A stretch of 64,000 bases of DNA from contig NZ_FXUL01000002.1 in the NCBI RefSeq assembly GCF_900182955.1, forward strand, positions 124,001-188,000. The letters run 5' to 3'. Both the position numbers and the translations under genes were made by a program. Source of the stretch: Noviherbaspirillum suwonense. GTDB taxonomy: Bacteria; Pseudomonadota; Gammaproteobacteria; Burkholderiales; Burkholderiaceae_D. Under the pieces are notes generated by a model that was given only the letters and a program-made list of their open reading frames with translations, ran no database searches and was not told the DNA's origin. Shown piece by piece: positions 27,021 to 35,672 of the stretch (its first letter is position 1; each line of letters opens with the position of its first letter).

Positions 27021-28199
27021 ATGACTGACGCCGTCATCGTTTCGACCGCCCGCACCGCCCTCGCCAAATCGTGGAAGGGCGCATTCAACATGACGCACGG
27101 CGCCACCCTGGGCGGCCATGCGCTTGCCGCTGCCATCCAGCGCGCCGGCATTGAATCCGGCGAAGTCGAGGACGTGCTGATCGGCTGCGCCACGCCCGAA
27201 GGCGCCACCGGCAGCAACATCGCCCGCCAGATCGCCATCCGCGGCGGCTGCCCGGTCACCACCGCCGGCATGACCATCAACCGTTTCTGCTCTTCCGGAC
27301 TGCAGACCATCGCCACCGCGGCGCAGCGAGTGATCGCCGGCGAAGGCGACGTCTATGCCGCCGGCGGCGTCGAGTCGATCTCCTGCGTGCAGCAGGAAGC
27401 CAACAAGCACATGATCGTCGAGACCTGGCTGAAGGAGCACAAGCCCGAGATCTACTGGCCGATGCTGCAGACCGCCGAGAATGTCGCCAAGCGCTACAAC
27501 ATCAGCAAGGAGCGCCAGGACGAATACGGCGTTCGCAGCCAGCAGCGCGCTTTCGCCGCGATGAACGAAGGCAAGTTCAACGACGAGATCGCGCCGATGA
27601 CCACCATCATGGGCGTGGCCGACAAGGCCTCGGGCATGCTGATGACCCGTGAAGTCACGATCTCGGCCGACGAAGGCATCCGCGGCGACACCACGCTCGA
27701 AGGCGTGTCCAAGATCCGCACCGCGGTGCCGGGCGGCGTCGTGACCGCCGGTAACGCCAGCCAGTTTTCCGACGGCGCATCGGTGGCCATCGTGATGAAC
27801 AGCAAGCTTGCCGAGCAGCGCGGCCTGACCCCGCTGGGCATCTTCCGCGGCTTTGCCATCGCCGGCTGCGAGCCGGACGAAATGGGCATCGGTCCGGTGT
27901 TCGCGATTCCGAAGCTGCTGAAGAAGGCCGGCCTCAAGGTCGAGGACATCGACCTGTGGGAGCTCAACGAGGCATTCGCGGTCCAGGTGCTGTACTGCGC
28001 CGACAAGCTGGGCATCCCGATGGACCGCCTCAACGTCAACGGCGGCGCGATCGCCGTCGGCCACCCGTACGGCGTGTCGGGCGCGCGCCTGACCGGCCAT
28101 GCGCTGATCGAAGGCAAGCGCCGCGGCGCGAAGCTGGTCGTGGTCACGATGTGCATCGGCGGCGGCCAGGGCGCAGCGGGCCTGTTCGAAGTCGTTTAA
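27021..28199 (+). CDS. fadA: Acetyl-CoA C-acyltransferase (thiolase)
   Basis: The 392-residue thiolase has the acyl-binding Cys in [18 protein letters not shown], the catalytic His in [17 protein letters not shown] and the second Cys in [14 protein letters not shown]. It cleaves 3-ketoacyl-CoA to acetyl-CoA and a shortened acyl-CoA. It opens a cluster of ten genes on the plus strand. Its complementary hydratase/dehydrogenase is at 1824, far upstream, and both share a promoter motif. fadA is used in the general sense; biosynthetic use is less likely given the neighbours. Confidence 0.93.
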   Translation: MTDAVIVSTARTALAKSWKGAFNMTHGATLGGHALAAAIQRAGIESGEVEDVLIGCATPEGATGSNIARQIAIRGGCPVTTAGMTINRFCSSGLQTIATAAQRVIAGEGDVYAAGGVESISCVQQEANKHMIVETWLKEHKPEIYWPMLQTAENVAKRYNISKERQDEYGVRSQQRAFAAMNEGKFNDEIAPMTTIMGVADKASGMLMTREVTISADEGIRGDTTLEGVSKIRTAVPGGVVTAGNASQFSDGASVAIVMNSKLAEQRGLTPLGIFRGFAIAGCEPDEMGIGPVFAIPKLLKKAGLKVEDIDLWELNEAFAVQVLYCADKLGIPMDRLNVNGGAIAVGHPYGVSGARLTGHALIEGKRRGAKLVVVTMCIGGGQGAAGLFEVV

Positions 28200-28217
28200 T
28201 TAAGTAGCCTTACTCCA

Positions 28218-28242
28218 GGCGGCGGGCGCCATGCCCGCCGCC
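28218..28242 (+). other. GC-rich hairpin after the thiolase gene
   Basis: A perfect 10-bp stem (28218-28227 with 28233-28242) with a 5-base loop lies between thiolase and acyl-CoA dehydrogenase. There is no T-run, so it may act as an mRNA-stabilising or partial attenuating structure rather than a full terminator. Confidence 0.5.
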
Positions 28243-28301
28243 GCGCCGCCTCATCTCATCAACAGGTTCGCGCCGGCGACGCTGGCGCGACGGAGACCAG
28301 C

Positions 28302-30116
28302 ATGCAATCCAAACTTCTTTCCCGCCGCGACCTCGACTTCCTGCTGTACGAATGGCTGAACGTCGAATCGCTGACGTCGCGTCCCCGTTATGCCGACCAT
28401 AGCCGCGAGACCTTCAACGCCGCGATGGACACCTGCGAGCAGATCGCAACCGACCTGTTCGCGCCGCATAACAAGAAGAGCGACCAGCATGAGCCGCATT
28501 TCGACGGCGAGCGGGTCGACATGATCCCCGAAGTCGGCGCTGCGCTGAAGGTGTTCTGCGAAGCTGGCCTGATGGCCGCCGGCCAGGACTTCGACCGCGG
28601 CGGCATGCAGCTGCCCTGCGTGGTCGAGAAAGCGGGCTTCGCCTATTTCAAGGCGGCCAACGTCGGCACGTCGTCCTATCCCTTCCTGACCATAGGCAAT
28701 GCCAACACGCTGCTGAAATGCGGCACGCCCGAGCAGATCAAGACCTTCGTCGAGCCGATGCTGGAAGGCCGTTTCTTCGGCACCATGTGCCTGTCCGAAC
28801 CGCAGGCGGGCTCGAGCCTGTCCGACATCGTCACCCGCGCCGAGCCGCAGGAAGACGGCACGTTCCGCATCACCGGCAACAAGATGTGGATTTCGGCCGG
28901 CGAGCACGAGCTGGCCGAAAACATTGTGCACCTGGTGCTGGCCAAGGTGCCCGGCCCCGACGGCAAGCTGATCCCGGGCGTCAAGGGCATCTCGCTGTTC
29001 ATCGTGCCGAAGAAGCTGGTCAACGATGACGGCAGCCTGGGCGAGCGCAACGACGTCGTGCTGGCCGGCCTGAACCACAAGATGGGCTATCGCGGCACCA
29101 CCAACTGCCTGCTCAACTTCGGCGAGGGCAAGTTCAGGCCGCAGGGCCGGGCCGGCGCCATCGGCTACCTGGTCGGCGAGGTCCACAAGGGCCTGGCCAA
29201 CATGTTCCACATGATGAACGAGGCACGCATCGGCGTCGGCCTCGGCGCCGTGGTGCTCGGCTATACCGGCTACCTGCATGCGCTCGACTATGCGCGCAAC
29301 CGTCCGCAGGGCCGGCACCCGATGAACAAGGACCCGTCGAAGCCGCAGCTGAGGATCGTCGAGCATACCGACGTCAAGCGCATGCTGCTGGCGCAGAAAT
29401 CCTATGTCGAGGGCGGCCTGGCGCTGGCGCTGTACTGCTCGCTGCTGGTCGACGAGCAGCGCACCGGCACCGACCCGGAAGCGGTGAAGGAAGCGACGCT
29501 GCTGCTGGACGTGCTCACGCCCATCGTCAAGTCCTGGCCGTCGCAGTGGTGCCTGGAGGCGAACAACCTCGCGATCCAGGTGCATGGCGGCTACGGCTAT
29601 ACCCGCGAATACAACGTCGAGCAGTTCTACCGCGACAACCGGCTCAACCCGATCCACGAAGGCACCCACGGCATACAGGGCCTGGACCTGCTGGGCCGCA
29701 AGGTGATCATGCAGGACGGCGCGGCATTCAAGGCGTATGCGAAAGCCGTCCGGCGCAGCGTCGAGCGCGGCCTGGCGATCCAGTCGCTGGCGGCCGATGC
29801 GCATGCGCTGGACGCGGCATTGCAGCGCATCGAGGCCGTGACCGCGGTGCTGTACGCGGCCGGCGACATGAACAAGACGCTGGCCAACGCGTCGGTCTAC
29901 CTGGAAGCCTTCGGCCACACGGTGCTGGCCTGGATCTGGCTCGAGCAGGCGATGGTAGCCACCGGCAAGGAAGGTCACGACGCCGACTTCTACCGCGGCA
30001 AGCTGCAGGCGGCGACCTATTTCTTCAAATGGGAACTGCCCAAGGTGCACCAGCAGCTGGACCTGCTGGAAACCGTCGACACCACCACGCTGGACATGCA
30101 GGACGCATGGTTCTGA
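28302..30116 (+). CDS. Acyl-CoA dehydrogenase (long form with C-terminal extension)
   Basis: The 604-residue flavoprotein contains CLSEPQAGSSLSDIVTRAEP, KMWISAGEHE and the C-terminal HGGYGYTREYNVEQFYRDN. The latter is followed by IHEGTHGIQGLDLLGRKV with the probable catalytic Glu. A C-terminal extension of about 140 residues marks the long acyl-CoA dehydrogenase group found beside PaaI/SDR genes in Burkholderiales. It should introduce the 2,3-double bond into an acyl-CoA, passing electrons to electron-transfer flavoprotein. Substrate chain length is unknown. It lies between thiolase and a Dabb gene. Confidence 0.92.
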   Translation: MQSKLLSRRDLDFLLYEWLNVESLTSRPRYADHSRETFNAAMDTCEQIATDLFAPHNKKSDQHEPHFDGERVDMIPEVGAALKVFCEAGLMAAGQDFDRGGMQLPCVVEKAGFAYFKAANVGTSSYPFLTIGNANTLLKCGTPEQIKTFVEPMLEGRFFGTMCLSEPQAGSSLSDIVTRAEPQEDGTFRITGNKMWISAGEHELAENIVHLVLAKVPGPDGKLIPGVKGISLFIVPKKLVNDDGSLGERNDVVLAGLNHKMGYRGTTNCLLNFGEGKFRPQGRAGAIGYLVGEVHKGLANMFHMMNEARIGVGLGAVVLGYTGYLHALDYARNRPQGRHPMNKDPSKPQLRIVEHTDVKRMLLAQKSYVEGGLALALYCSLLVDEQRTGTDPEAVKEATLLLDVLTPIVKSWPSQWCLEANNLAIQVHGGYGYTREYNVEQFYRDNRLNPIHEGTHGIQGLDLLGRKVIMQDGAAFKAYAKAVRRSVERGLAIQSLAADAHALDAALQRIEAVTAVLYAAGDMNKTLANASVYLEAFGHTVLAWIWLEQAMVATGKEGHDADFYRGKLQAATYFFKWELPKVHQQLDLLETVDTTTLDMQDAWF

Positions 30117-30135
30117 ACGTCGGGGGAAAAAAGCC

Positions 30136-30438
30136 ATGCTGAAGCACATCGTGATGTGGAAACTGAAAGAGACGGCCGAAGGCGCGGACCGCGCCGCCAA
30201 CGCCGTCAGGATGAAGGAGTTGCTGGACGCCTGCGACGGACTGGTGCCGGGCATGCTGAAGCTGGAAGTGGCCATCGCCGAACCTGGCCTGGAAGCGACC
30301 TACGACATCGTGCTGTACACCGAGTTCGCGGACAAGGCCGCGCTCGACGCCTACCAGGAACATCCGCAGCATGTCGCCCTCAAGCCCTTTGTCCTCGCGG
30401 TGCGCGAGGCGCGGCAATGCATGGATTACATCGTCTGA
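30136..30438 (+). CDS. Dabb (stress-responsive A/B barrel) domain protein
   Basis: The 100-residue protein begins MLKHIVMWKLKE, the hallmark Dabb start, and continues with LEVAIAEPGLEATYDIVLY and the YQEHPQHVALKPFV segment. Dabb proteins form dimeric alpha/beta barrels; some are olivetolic acid cyclase-like or heme-handling, but most are uncharacterised. The gene is 19 bp downstream of the acyl-CoA dehydrogenase and likely in the same operon. Confidence 0.88.
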   Translation: MLKHIVMWKLKETAEGADRAANAVRMKELLDACDGLVPGMLKLEVAIAEPGLEATYDIVLYTEFADKAALDAYQEHPQHVALKPFVLAVREARQCMDYIV

Positions 30439-30450
30439 CAGTGCAAGCCG

Positions 30451-30529
30451 GCGCGGACCGGACCGGTCCGCGCAAATCGACACAACCCAACGCCGATTAA
30501 CACAAGCGGATACGCCGGCCGCGGCCGGC
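30451..30529 (+). other. Two strong inverted repeats before the SDR gene
   Basis: A perfect 10-bp hairpin (30451-30460 with 30464-30473, 3-base loop) is followed 40 bp later by a perfect 16-bp palindrome (30514-30529, GCCGGCCGCGGCCGGC). They fill the 117-bp gap between the Dabb and SDR genes. The SDR Shine-Dalgarno AGGAG is at 30544-30548. These could shape mRNA processing or bind a protein; no T-run follows either. Confidence 0.55.
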
Positions 30530-30555
30530 ATCGAATATAAACTAGGAGACTCATC

Positions 30556-31341
30556 ATGCGCACGTCCCAACAACTGTTCGACCTCAAGGGCAAGACCGCC
30601 CTGATCACCGGCGGCTCGCGCGGCCTCGGCCTGCAGATCGCCGAAGCGCTGGGCGAGCAGGGCGCGACCCTGGTGCTGTCGTCGCGCAAGCAGGCCGACC
30701 TCGACGAAGCGGTGGCGCACCTGAAGTCGCGCGGCATCGAGGCTACCGCGATCGCGGCGGACGTGTCGCAGGAAGCCGCGATCAACGGCCTGGTGCAGGA
30801 AGCGATGAAGCGCCTCGGCCATATCGACATACTGGTCAACAATGCGGGCGCCACCTGGGGCGCGCCGGCGGAAAGCCATCCGGCCGAAGCCTGGGACAAG
30901 GTGATGAACCTGAACATCCGCAGCATCTTCCTGCTGTCGCAGGCAGTCGGCCGCGAGTCGATGATTCCACGCAAGTATGGCCGCATCGTCAATGTCGCGT
31001 CGATCGCCGGCCTGTCCGGCAACGGCCCGGAGTCGATGCAGACCATCGCCTACAACACGTCCAAGGGCGCGGTGGTCAACTTCACCCGCACGCTGGCCGG
31101 CGAATGGGGCCGCCACGGCATCACGGTCAACGCGATCGCCCCGGGCTTCTTCCCGTCCAAGATGACCCGCGGCCTGCTCGAGCAGCGCGGCGAGGAAAAC
31201 ATCGCCCGCCGCGCGCCGCTGCAGCGCATCGGCGACGACGAGGACCTGAAGGGCGCGGCGCTGCTGTTCGCGTCCGACGCCGGCAAGCACATCACCGGCC
31301 AGATCCTCGCGGTCGACGGCGGCGTCTCGGCGGTGCACTGA
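30556..31341 (+). CDS. Short-chain dehydrogenase/reductase (SDR)
   Basis: The 261-residue classical SDR has the cofactor motif TGGSRGLGLQIAEALG, the NNAG motif (LVNNAGATWG), and the catalytic YNTSK with a Ser in NVASIAG. The C-terminus ITGQILAVDGGVSAVH is typical of FabG-like 3-oxoacyl reductases. It probably interconverts a keto and hydroxy group on an acyl-CoA or alcohol. Its stop overlaps the thioesterase start (TGATG), so both are translated together. Confidence 0.9.
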   Translation: MRTSQQLFDLKGKTALITGGSRGLGLQIAEALGEQGATLVLSSRKQADLDEAVAHLKSRGIEATAIAADVSQEAAINGLVQEAMKRLGHIDILVNNAGATWGAPAESHPAEAWDKVMNLNIRSIFLLSQAVGRESMIPRKYGRIVNVASIAGLSGNGPESMQTIAYNTSKGAVVNFTRTLAGEWGRHGITVNAIAPGFFPSKMTRGLLEQRGEENIARRAPLQRIGDDEDLKGAALLFASDAGKHITGQILAVDGGVSAVH

Positions 31342-31781
31342 TGCAGTCGACGGTTCCCGCGCTGCAGCCATTCCCGACCGAGATACCGTTCCTGCACGAC
31401 CTCGGCGTCGACTTCCTCGGCATGGCCGACGGCCGCGCCGAAGTCGCGCTGACCTTGCAGCCGCGCCACATGAACAGCTGGCACGTGACCCACGGCGGCG
31501 TCGTCATGACGCTGCTCGACGTGGTGATGTCGATGGCCGGCCGGTCGCTGGACCCGGACGCGCGCGGCGGCGTCACCATCGAGATGAAGACCAGTTTCAT
31601 GGAGCCGGGCGGCCGCGCCGGCGGGCGCATCGTCGCCCGCGGCCATGCCTTCCACCGCTCCCGCACCATGTGTTTCTGCGACGGCGAATTGTGGGATGGC
31701 GACCGCCTGGTGGCGAAGGCCATGGGCACGTTCAAGTACCTCAAGCGCACCGACGCCGGACCCCGCATCGAGCAGGGCTGA
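31341..31781 (+). CDS. PaaI-family hotdog thioesterase
   Basis: The 146-residue hotdog protein shows HMNSWHVTHGGVVMTLLDVVMSMA, the PaaI-type active site with HGG and an Asp in the long helix. PaaI enzymes release CoA from stalled or toxic acyl-CoA thioesters, for example in phenylacetate degradation. Start ATG 31341 overlaps the SDR stop by one base. An upstream in-frame extension lies inside the SDR and is not used. Confidence 0.88.
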   Translation: MQSTVPALQPFPTEIPFLHDLGVDFLGMADGRAEVALTLQPRHMNSWHVTHGGVVMTLLDVVMSMAGRSLDPDARGGVTIEMKTSFMEPGGRAGGRIVARGHAFHRSRTMCFCDGELWDGDRLVAKAMGTFKYLKRTDAGPRIEQG

Positions 31782-31815
31782 CCGGCTTAACGTTCCATAT
31801 CACCCAGGAGATTTT

Positions 31816-32811
31816 ATGAGCACCTACAAGAAGATCGTTCTCGCATCGCGCCCGCAGGGGCAGGTCAGCCCCGACAATTTCCGGCTGGAAGAGGCGCAGG
31901 TGCCTGCCATCGGCGATGGCCAGATCCTGGTGCGCAACCATTACCTGTCGCTCGACCCGTACATGCGCATGCGCATGGAGGACGTGAAAAGCTACGCCGC
32001 GCCGCAGGAAATCGGCGCGGTGATGGTGGGCGGGACCGTCGGCGAAGTCGTCGAGTCGAAGAATCCGAAGTTCGCGGTCGGCGACAAGATCGTCGGCATG
32101 ATGGGCTGGGCCGAGATGGGCGTGTCCGACGGCGTCGGCCTGCGCCGCGTGAAGGACGGCCCGATCCCGCTGTCGGCCTACCTCGGCTCGGTCGGCATGC
32201 CCGGCATGACCGCCTGGTACGGCCTGACCCAGATCATGCAGCCCAAGGCCGGCGAGACCATCGTCGTCTCGGCCGCGAGCGGCGCGGTCGGCAGCGTCGT
32301 CGGCCAGCTGGCGCGGGAGCGCGGCTGCCGCGCGGTCGGCATTGCCGGCGGCCCGGAAAAGTGCGCGTACGTGGTCAACGAGCTGGGCTTCAACGCCTGC
32401 ATCGACTACAAGGCCGGCAACCTGCAGGCCGACCTGAAGGCGGCGACGCCGGACGGCATCGACGCGATCTTCGAGAACGTCGGCGGCGAGATCTTCGACG
32501 CCTGCGTCGCGCGGATGAACCCATTCGGCCGCATCGCGCTGTGCGGCCTGATCGCCGGCTACGACGGCGAGCCGATGGTGCTGAACAACCTGCGCAATTT
32601 CCTGACGATGCGGCTGTCGATGCGCGGCTTCATCGTTTCCGAGCACCCGGAGTTCTGGCCGCAGGGACTGCAGGAACTGGGCGAGCTGGTCGCGTCCGGC
32701 AAGCTCAAGTTCCGCGAATCGGTGGCCGAGGGCCTGGCCGCCGCGCCGGAAGCCTTCATCGGCCTGCTCAAGGGCAGGAACTTCGGCAAGCAGCTGGTCA
32801 AGCTGGTCTGA
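31816..32811 (+). CDS. NADP-dependent MDR oxidoreductase (CurA/prostaglandin reductase-like)
   Basis: The 331-residue medium-chain reductase has the NADP-binding SAASGAVGSVVGQLARERG and IDAIFENVGGEIFDA, both typical of the zinc-free CurA/leukotriene B4 12-hydroxydehydrogenase group. These enzymes reduce the double bond of alpha,beta-unsaturated ketones or aldehydes. CAGGAG lies upstream of ATG 31816. The gap from the thioesterase is 34 bp. Confidence 0.9.
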   Translation: MSTYKKIVLASRPQGQVSPDNFRLEEAQVPAIGDGQILVRNHYLSLDPYMRMRMEDVKSYAAPQEIGAVMVGGTVGEVVESKNPKFAVGDKIVGMMGWAEMGVSDGVGLRRVKDGPIPLSAYLGSVGMPGMTAWYGLTQIMQPKAGETIVVSAASGAVGSVVGQLARERGCRAVGIAGGPEKCAYVVNELGFNACIDYKAGNLQADLKAATPDGIDAIFENVGGEIFDACVARMNPFGRIALCGLIAGYDGEPMVLNNLRNFLTMRLSMRGFIVSEHPEFWPQGLQELGELVASGKLKFRESVAEGLAAAPEAFIGLLKGRNFGKQLVKLV

Positions 32812-32822
32812 ACGGGGCGCAC

Positions 32823-33752
32823 ATGAGCGACATCATCCTGCACCATTACCCGACTTCGCCGTTCGCCGAAAAGGTCCGGCGCGTGCTGGCCTACAAGAAG
32901 CTGCCGTGGAAGTCGGTGACGATCCCGGCCGTGATGCCCAAGCCTGACCTGACCGCGCTGACTGGCGGCTACCGCCGCACGCCGGTGCTGCAGGTCGGCG
33001 CCGACATCTACTGCGACACCGCGATCATCTGCGACGTGCTCGAGCGCATCGCGCCCGAGCCGTCGCTGTATCCGGCGCCGGTGGCCGGCCAGGCGCGGCT
33101 GCTGGCGCAGTGGGCCGACAGCACGCTGTTCTGGACCGTTATTCCCTATGTGTTCCAGCCCGCCGGCGCGCAGGACATCCTGGGCCACCTGAAGCCGGAG
33201 GAGATGCAGGTCTTCGGCGCCGACCGCGCCGCGATGCGCGGCAATGCGCCGCGCATGCATCCGTCCGACGCCGCGGCCGCGCTGCCGCAATACCTGCGCT
33301 GGCTGGACGACATGCTGGCCGGCGGTTCGCCGTTCCTGCTAGGCGCGCATGCCAGCATCGCCGACTTTTCGGTCTATCATTGCCTGTGGTTCCTGGCGCG
33401 GGCCAAGGCGCTGGCCGTGATCCTGGACCAGACGCCGCGGCTGCTGGCCTGGATGCGGACCATGGCGGCGTTCGAGCACGGCGCGCCGGAGGTGATTGGC
33501 GCCGAGGACGCGCTGGCAGTCGCGCGCTCGTCCACGCCCGCGCCGGCAAGCGGCCCGTTCGTCGACAGCCACGGCATCGCCGCCGGCGCGCAGGTCACGG
33601 TGACGCCCGCCGACTATGCGCTGGACCCGGTCGCCGGCGAGCTGGTGATGGCCAGCGAGCGGGAATATGCGATACGCCGCAGCGACGACCGGGCCGGCGC
33701 CGTGGTCGTGCATTTCCCGCGCATCGGCTACCAGCTGCGCGCCGCCGTCTAG
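32823..33752 (+). CDS. Glutathione S-transferase-like protein with C-terminal extension
   Basis: The 309-residue protein begins with a GST N-domain (LHHYPTSPFAEKVRRVLAYKKL; PVLQVGADIYCDTAIICDVLE) and a helical GST C-domain (ASIADFSVYHCLWFL). An extra tail of about 80 residues (from about 230; GAQVTVTPADYALDPVAGEL) looks like a small beta domain and makes it longer than usual GSTs. It starts 11 bp after the MDR gene. It may handle electrophilic epoxides or enals made in the pathway. Confidence 0.85.
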   Translation: MSDIILHHYPTSPFAEKVRRVLAYKKLPWKSVTIPAVMPKPDLTALTGGYRRTPVLQVGADIYCDTAIICDVLERIAPEPSLYPAPVAGQARLLAQWADSTLFWTVIPYVFQPAGAQDILGHLKPEEMQVFGADRAAMRGNAPRMHPSDAAAALPQYLRWLDDMLAGGSPFLLGAHASIADFSVYHCLWFLARAKALAVILDQTPRLLAWMRTMAAFEHGAPEVIGAEDALAVARSSTPAPASGPFVDSHGIAAGAQVTVTPADYALDPVAGELVMASEREYAIRRSDDRAGAVVVHFPRIGYQLRAAV

Positions 33753-33770
33753 CGACGGCATGCAGCGGCA

Positions 33771-33796
33771 ACGACAATGACAATGACAACGACAGG
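33771..33796 (+). repeat. Short hexamer repeat
   Basis: Four imperfect 6-bp units (ACGACA, ATGACA, ATGACA, ACGACA) lie in the 62-bp gap between the GST and SDR genes. The array is short and could be chance slippage; it precedes the AAGGAG Shine-Dalgarno of the SDR. Confidence 0.55.
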
Positions 33797-33814
33797 CATC
33801 ATCAAGGAGACAGC

Positions 33815-34717
33815 ATGAAGACATTTGAAAACAAGGTTGCCGTCATCACCGGCGCGGCCAGCGGCTTCGGCCGCGAATTCGCCAACATCGGCGCCCGCCT
33901 CGGCATGAAGCTGGTGCTGGCCGACGTCCAGCAGGACGCGCTGGAAAAGGCCCGCGACGAACTGCTGCAGCAGGGCGCGCAGGTCACCGCGCTGCGCTGC
34001 GACGTGCGGCACGCGGCCGACGTGCAGGCGCTGGCCGACGAGGCGATGCGCGCATTCGGCGCGGTGCACCTGCTGTTCAACAATGCCGGCGTCGGCGCCG
34101 GCGGCCTGGTCTGGGAAAACACCCAGGCCGACTGGGAATGGGTGCTGGGCGTGAACCTCTGGGGCGTGATCCACGGCGTGCGCATTTTCACGCCGCTGAT
34201 GCTGGAATGCGCGAAGAAGGATGCCGACTACCAGGGGCATATCGTCAATACCGCGTCGATGGCCGGCCTGCTGAACGCGCCGACCATGGGCATCTACAAC
34301 GTCTCCAAGCATGCGGTGGTGTCGCTGTCGGAGTCGCTCTACCAGGACCTGAAACTGGTCGAGGCGCCGATCAGCGCGTCGGTGCTGTGCCCTTACTTCG
34401 TGCCGACCGGCATCTCGGCCTCGCACCGCAACCGTCCGGACGACCTGAAGCAGGACACGCCGGCCACCGCCAGCCAGCGGGCCGCGCAGGCCATGTCGGA
34501 CAAGGCGGTCGGCTCCGGCAAGGTGTCGGCGGTGCAGGTGGCCGAATGGACCTTCGACGCGATCCGCGACGACCGCTTCTACATCTATTCGCATCCTGGC
34601 GCGCTGGGCAATGTGCAGCACCGGATGGAGGAGATCGTCACCCAGCAGAACCCGGGCGACCCGTATGCAGCCGCGCCGCATATCCGCGACATGCTGCGTG
34701 AAAAGCTGAAAGGCTGA
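33815..34717 (+). CDS. SDR family oxidoreductase
   Basis: The 300-residue classical SDR has TGAASGFGREFANIGARLG, LFNNAGVGAGG, a Ser in NTASMAG and YNVSK. The C-terminal region is longer than in FabG-like enzymes (SDKAVGSGKVSAVQVAEWTF) and resembles SDRs that oxidise or reduce bulky hydrophobic alcohols. Start ATG 33815 has AAGGAG upstream. It is the second SDR in the cluster, so the pathway probably includes more than one alcohol/ketone step. Confidence 0.9.
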   Translation: MKTFENKVAVITGAASGFGREFANIGARLGMKLVLADVQQDALEKARDELLQQGAQVTALRCDVRHAADVQALADEAMRAFGAVHLLFNNAGVGAGGLVWENTQADWEWVLGVNLWGVIHGVRIFTPLMLECAKKDADYQGHIVNTASMAGLLNAPTMGIYNVSKHAVVSLSESLYQDLKLVEAPISASVLCPYFVPTGISASHRNRPDDLKQDTPATASQRAAQAMSDKAVGSGKVSAVQVAEWTFDAIRDDRFYIYSHPGALGNVQHRMEEIVTQQNPGDPYAAAPHIRDMLREKLKG

Positions 34718-34757
34718 TCGAGCCGGGCCGGTTTCCATCCATTTTCGAGGAGTCGCG

Positions 34758-35657
34758 ATGTCTGCTGCAATCAAGGACGGCCAGTTCGCCAGCCTGCCGA
34801 ACGGCACCCGCCTGCATTACGCCAGCGCCGGCGAGCGCGGCAAGCCGCTAATGCTGTTTGTCCATGGTTTCCCGGAGTTCTGGTACGAGTGGCATGAACA
34901 GCTCGCCGAATTCGGGCAGGACTACTATGCGGTGGCGCCCGACCTGCGCGGTTTCAACCTGTCGGACATGCCGTCCGACCCGGCCCAGTACAAGCCCAGG
35001 ATGATCATCGACGACCTGCGCCTGCTGGTCGCCGAGCTGGGCTACGAGCAATGCGTGATGGTCGCGCATGACTGGGGCGGCGCGATTGCCTGGAGCCTGG
35101 CGCTGGCGCTGCCCAAGCTGCTGACGAACCTGGTGATCGTCAATGCGCCGCATCCCTACCTGTTCATGAAGGCGCTGGCGCATGACCCGGCGCAGCAGGC
35201 GGCCAGCGGCTACATGAACTGGCTGCGCTCGGAAGGCTCGGAGCAGGCGCTGGCCAAGGACGGCTTCGCGATGATGGAAGGCTTCCTGACCGGCATGGGC
35301 AAGTCGCCGGCGCCCTGGTTCGCCGGCGACACGCGCGACAGGTATCACGCATGCTGGTCGCGCGGCCTGACCGGCGGCACCAACTACTACCGCGCCTCGC
35401 CGCTGCATCCGCCCACCGCGGAAAACCCCGGCCCGCTCAGGCTGGAAACGCAGATGAAGCCCGAAGACTTCACGGTCAGGGTGCCGGCCATGGTGATCTG
35501 GGGCGAGAACGACATGGCGCTGCCGAAGAGCCTGCTCGATGGCCTGGAAGAGGTCGTGCCCGGCGCGCGCCTGGAGCGCATACCGGAAGGCACGCACTGG
35601 GTGATCCACGAGCAGCCGCAGCGCATCAACGGGCTGATCCGATCCTTCGTGGGCTGA
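34758..35657 (+). CDS. Alpha/beta hydrolase, epoxide hydrolase-like
   Basis: The 299-residue hydrolase has the oxyanion HGFPEFWYEW and an Asp nucleophile in VAHDWGGAIAWSLAL, the pattern of epoxide hydrolases and haloalkane dehalogenases. It also has the acidic residue in IWGENDMALP and the catalytic His in EGTHWVIHEQP. HGFPEFWYEW favours an epoxide hydrolase. It sits between an SDR and a P450, which could supply the epoxide. Confidence 0.88.
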   Translation: MSAAIKDGQFASLPNGTRLHYASAGERGKPLMLFVHGFPEFWYEWHEQLAEFGQDYYAVAPDLRGFNLSDMPSDPAQYKPRMIIDDLRLLVAELGYEQCVMVAHDWGGAIAWSLALALPKLLTNLVIVNAPHPYLFMKALAHDPAQQAASGYMNWLRSEGSEQALAKDGFAMMEGFLTGMGKSPAPWFAGDTRDRYHACWSRGLTGGTNYYRASPLHPPTAENPGPLRLETQMKPEDFTVRVPAMVIWGENDMALPKSLLDGLEEVVPGARLERIPEGTHWVIHEQPQRINGLIRSFVG

Positions 35658-35672
35658 CCGGCGGAGACCGCG

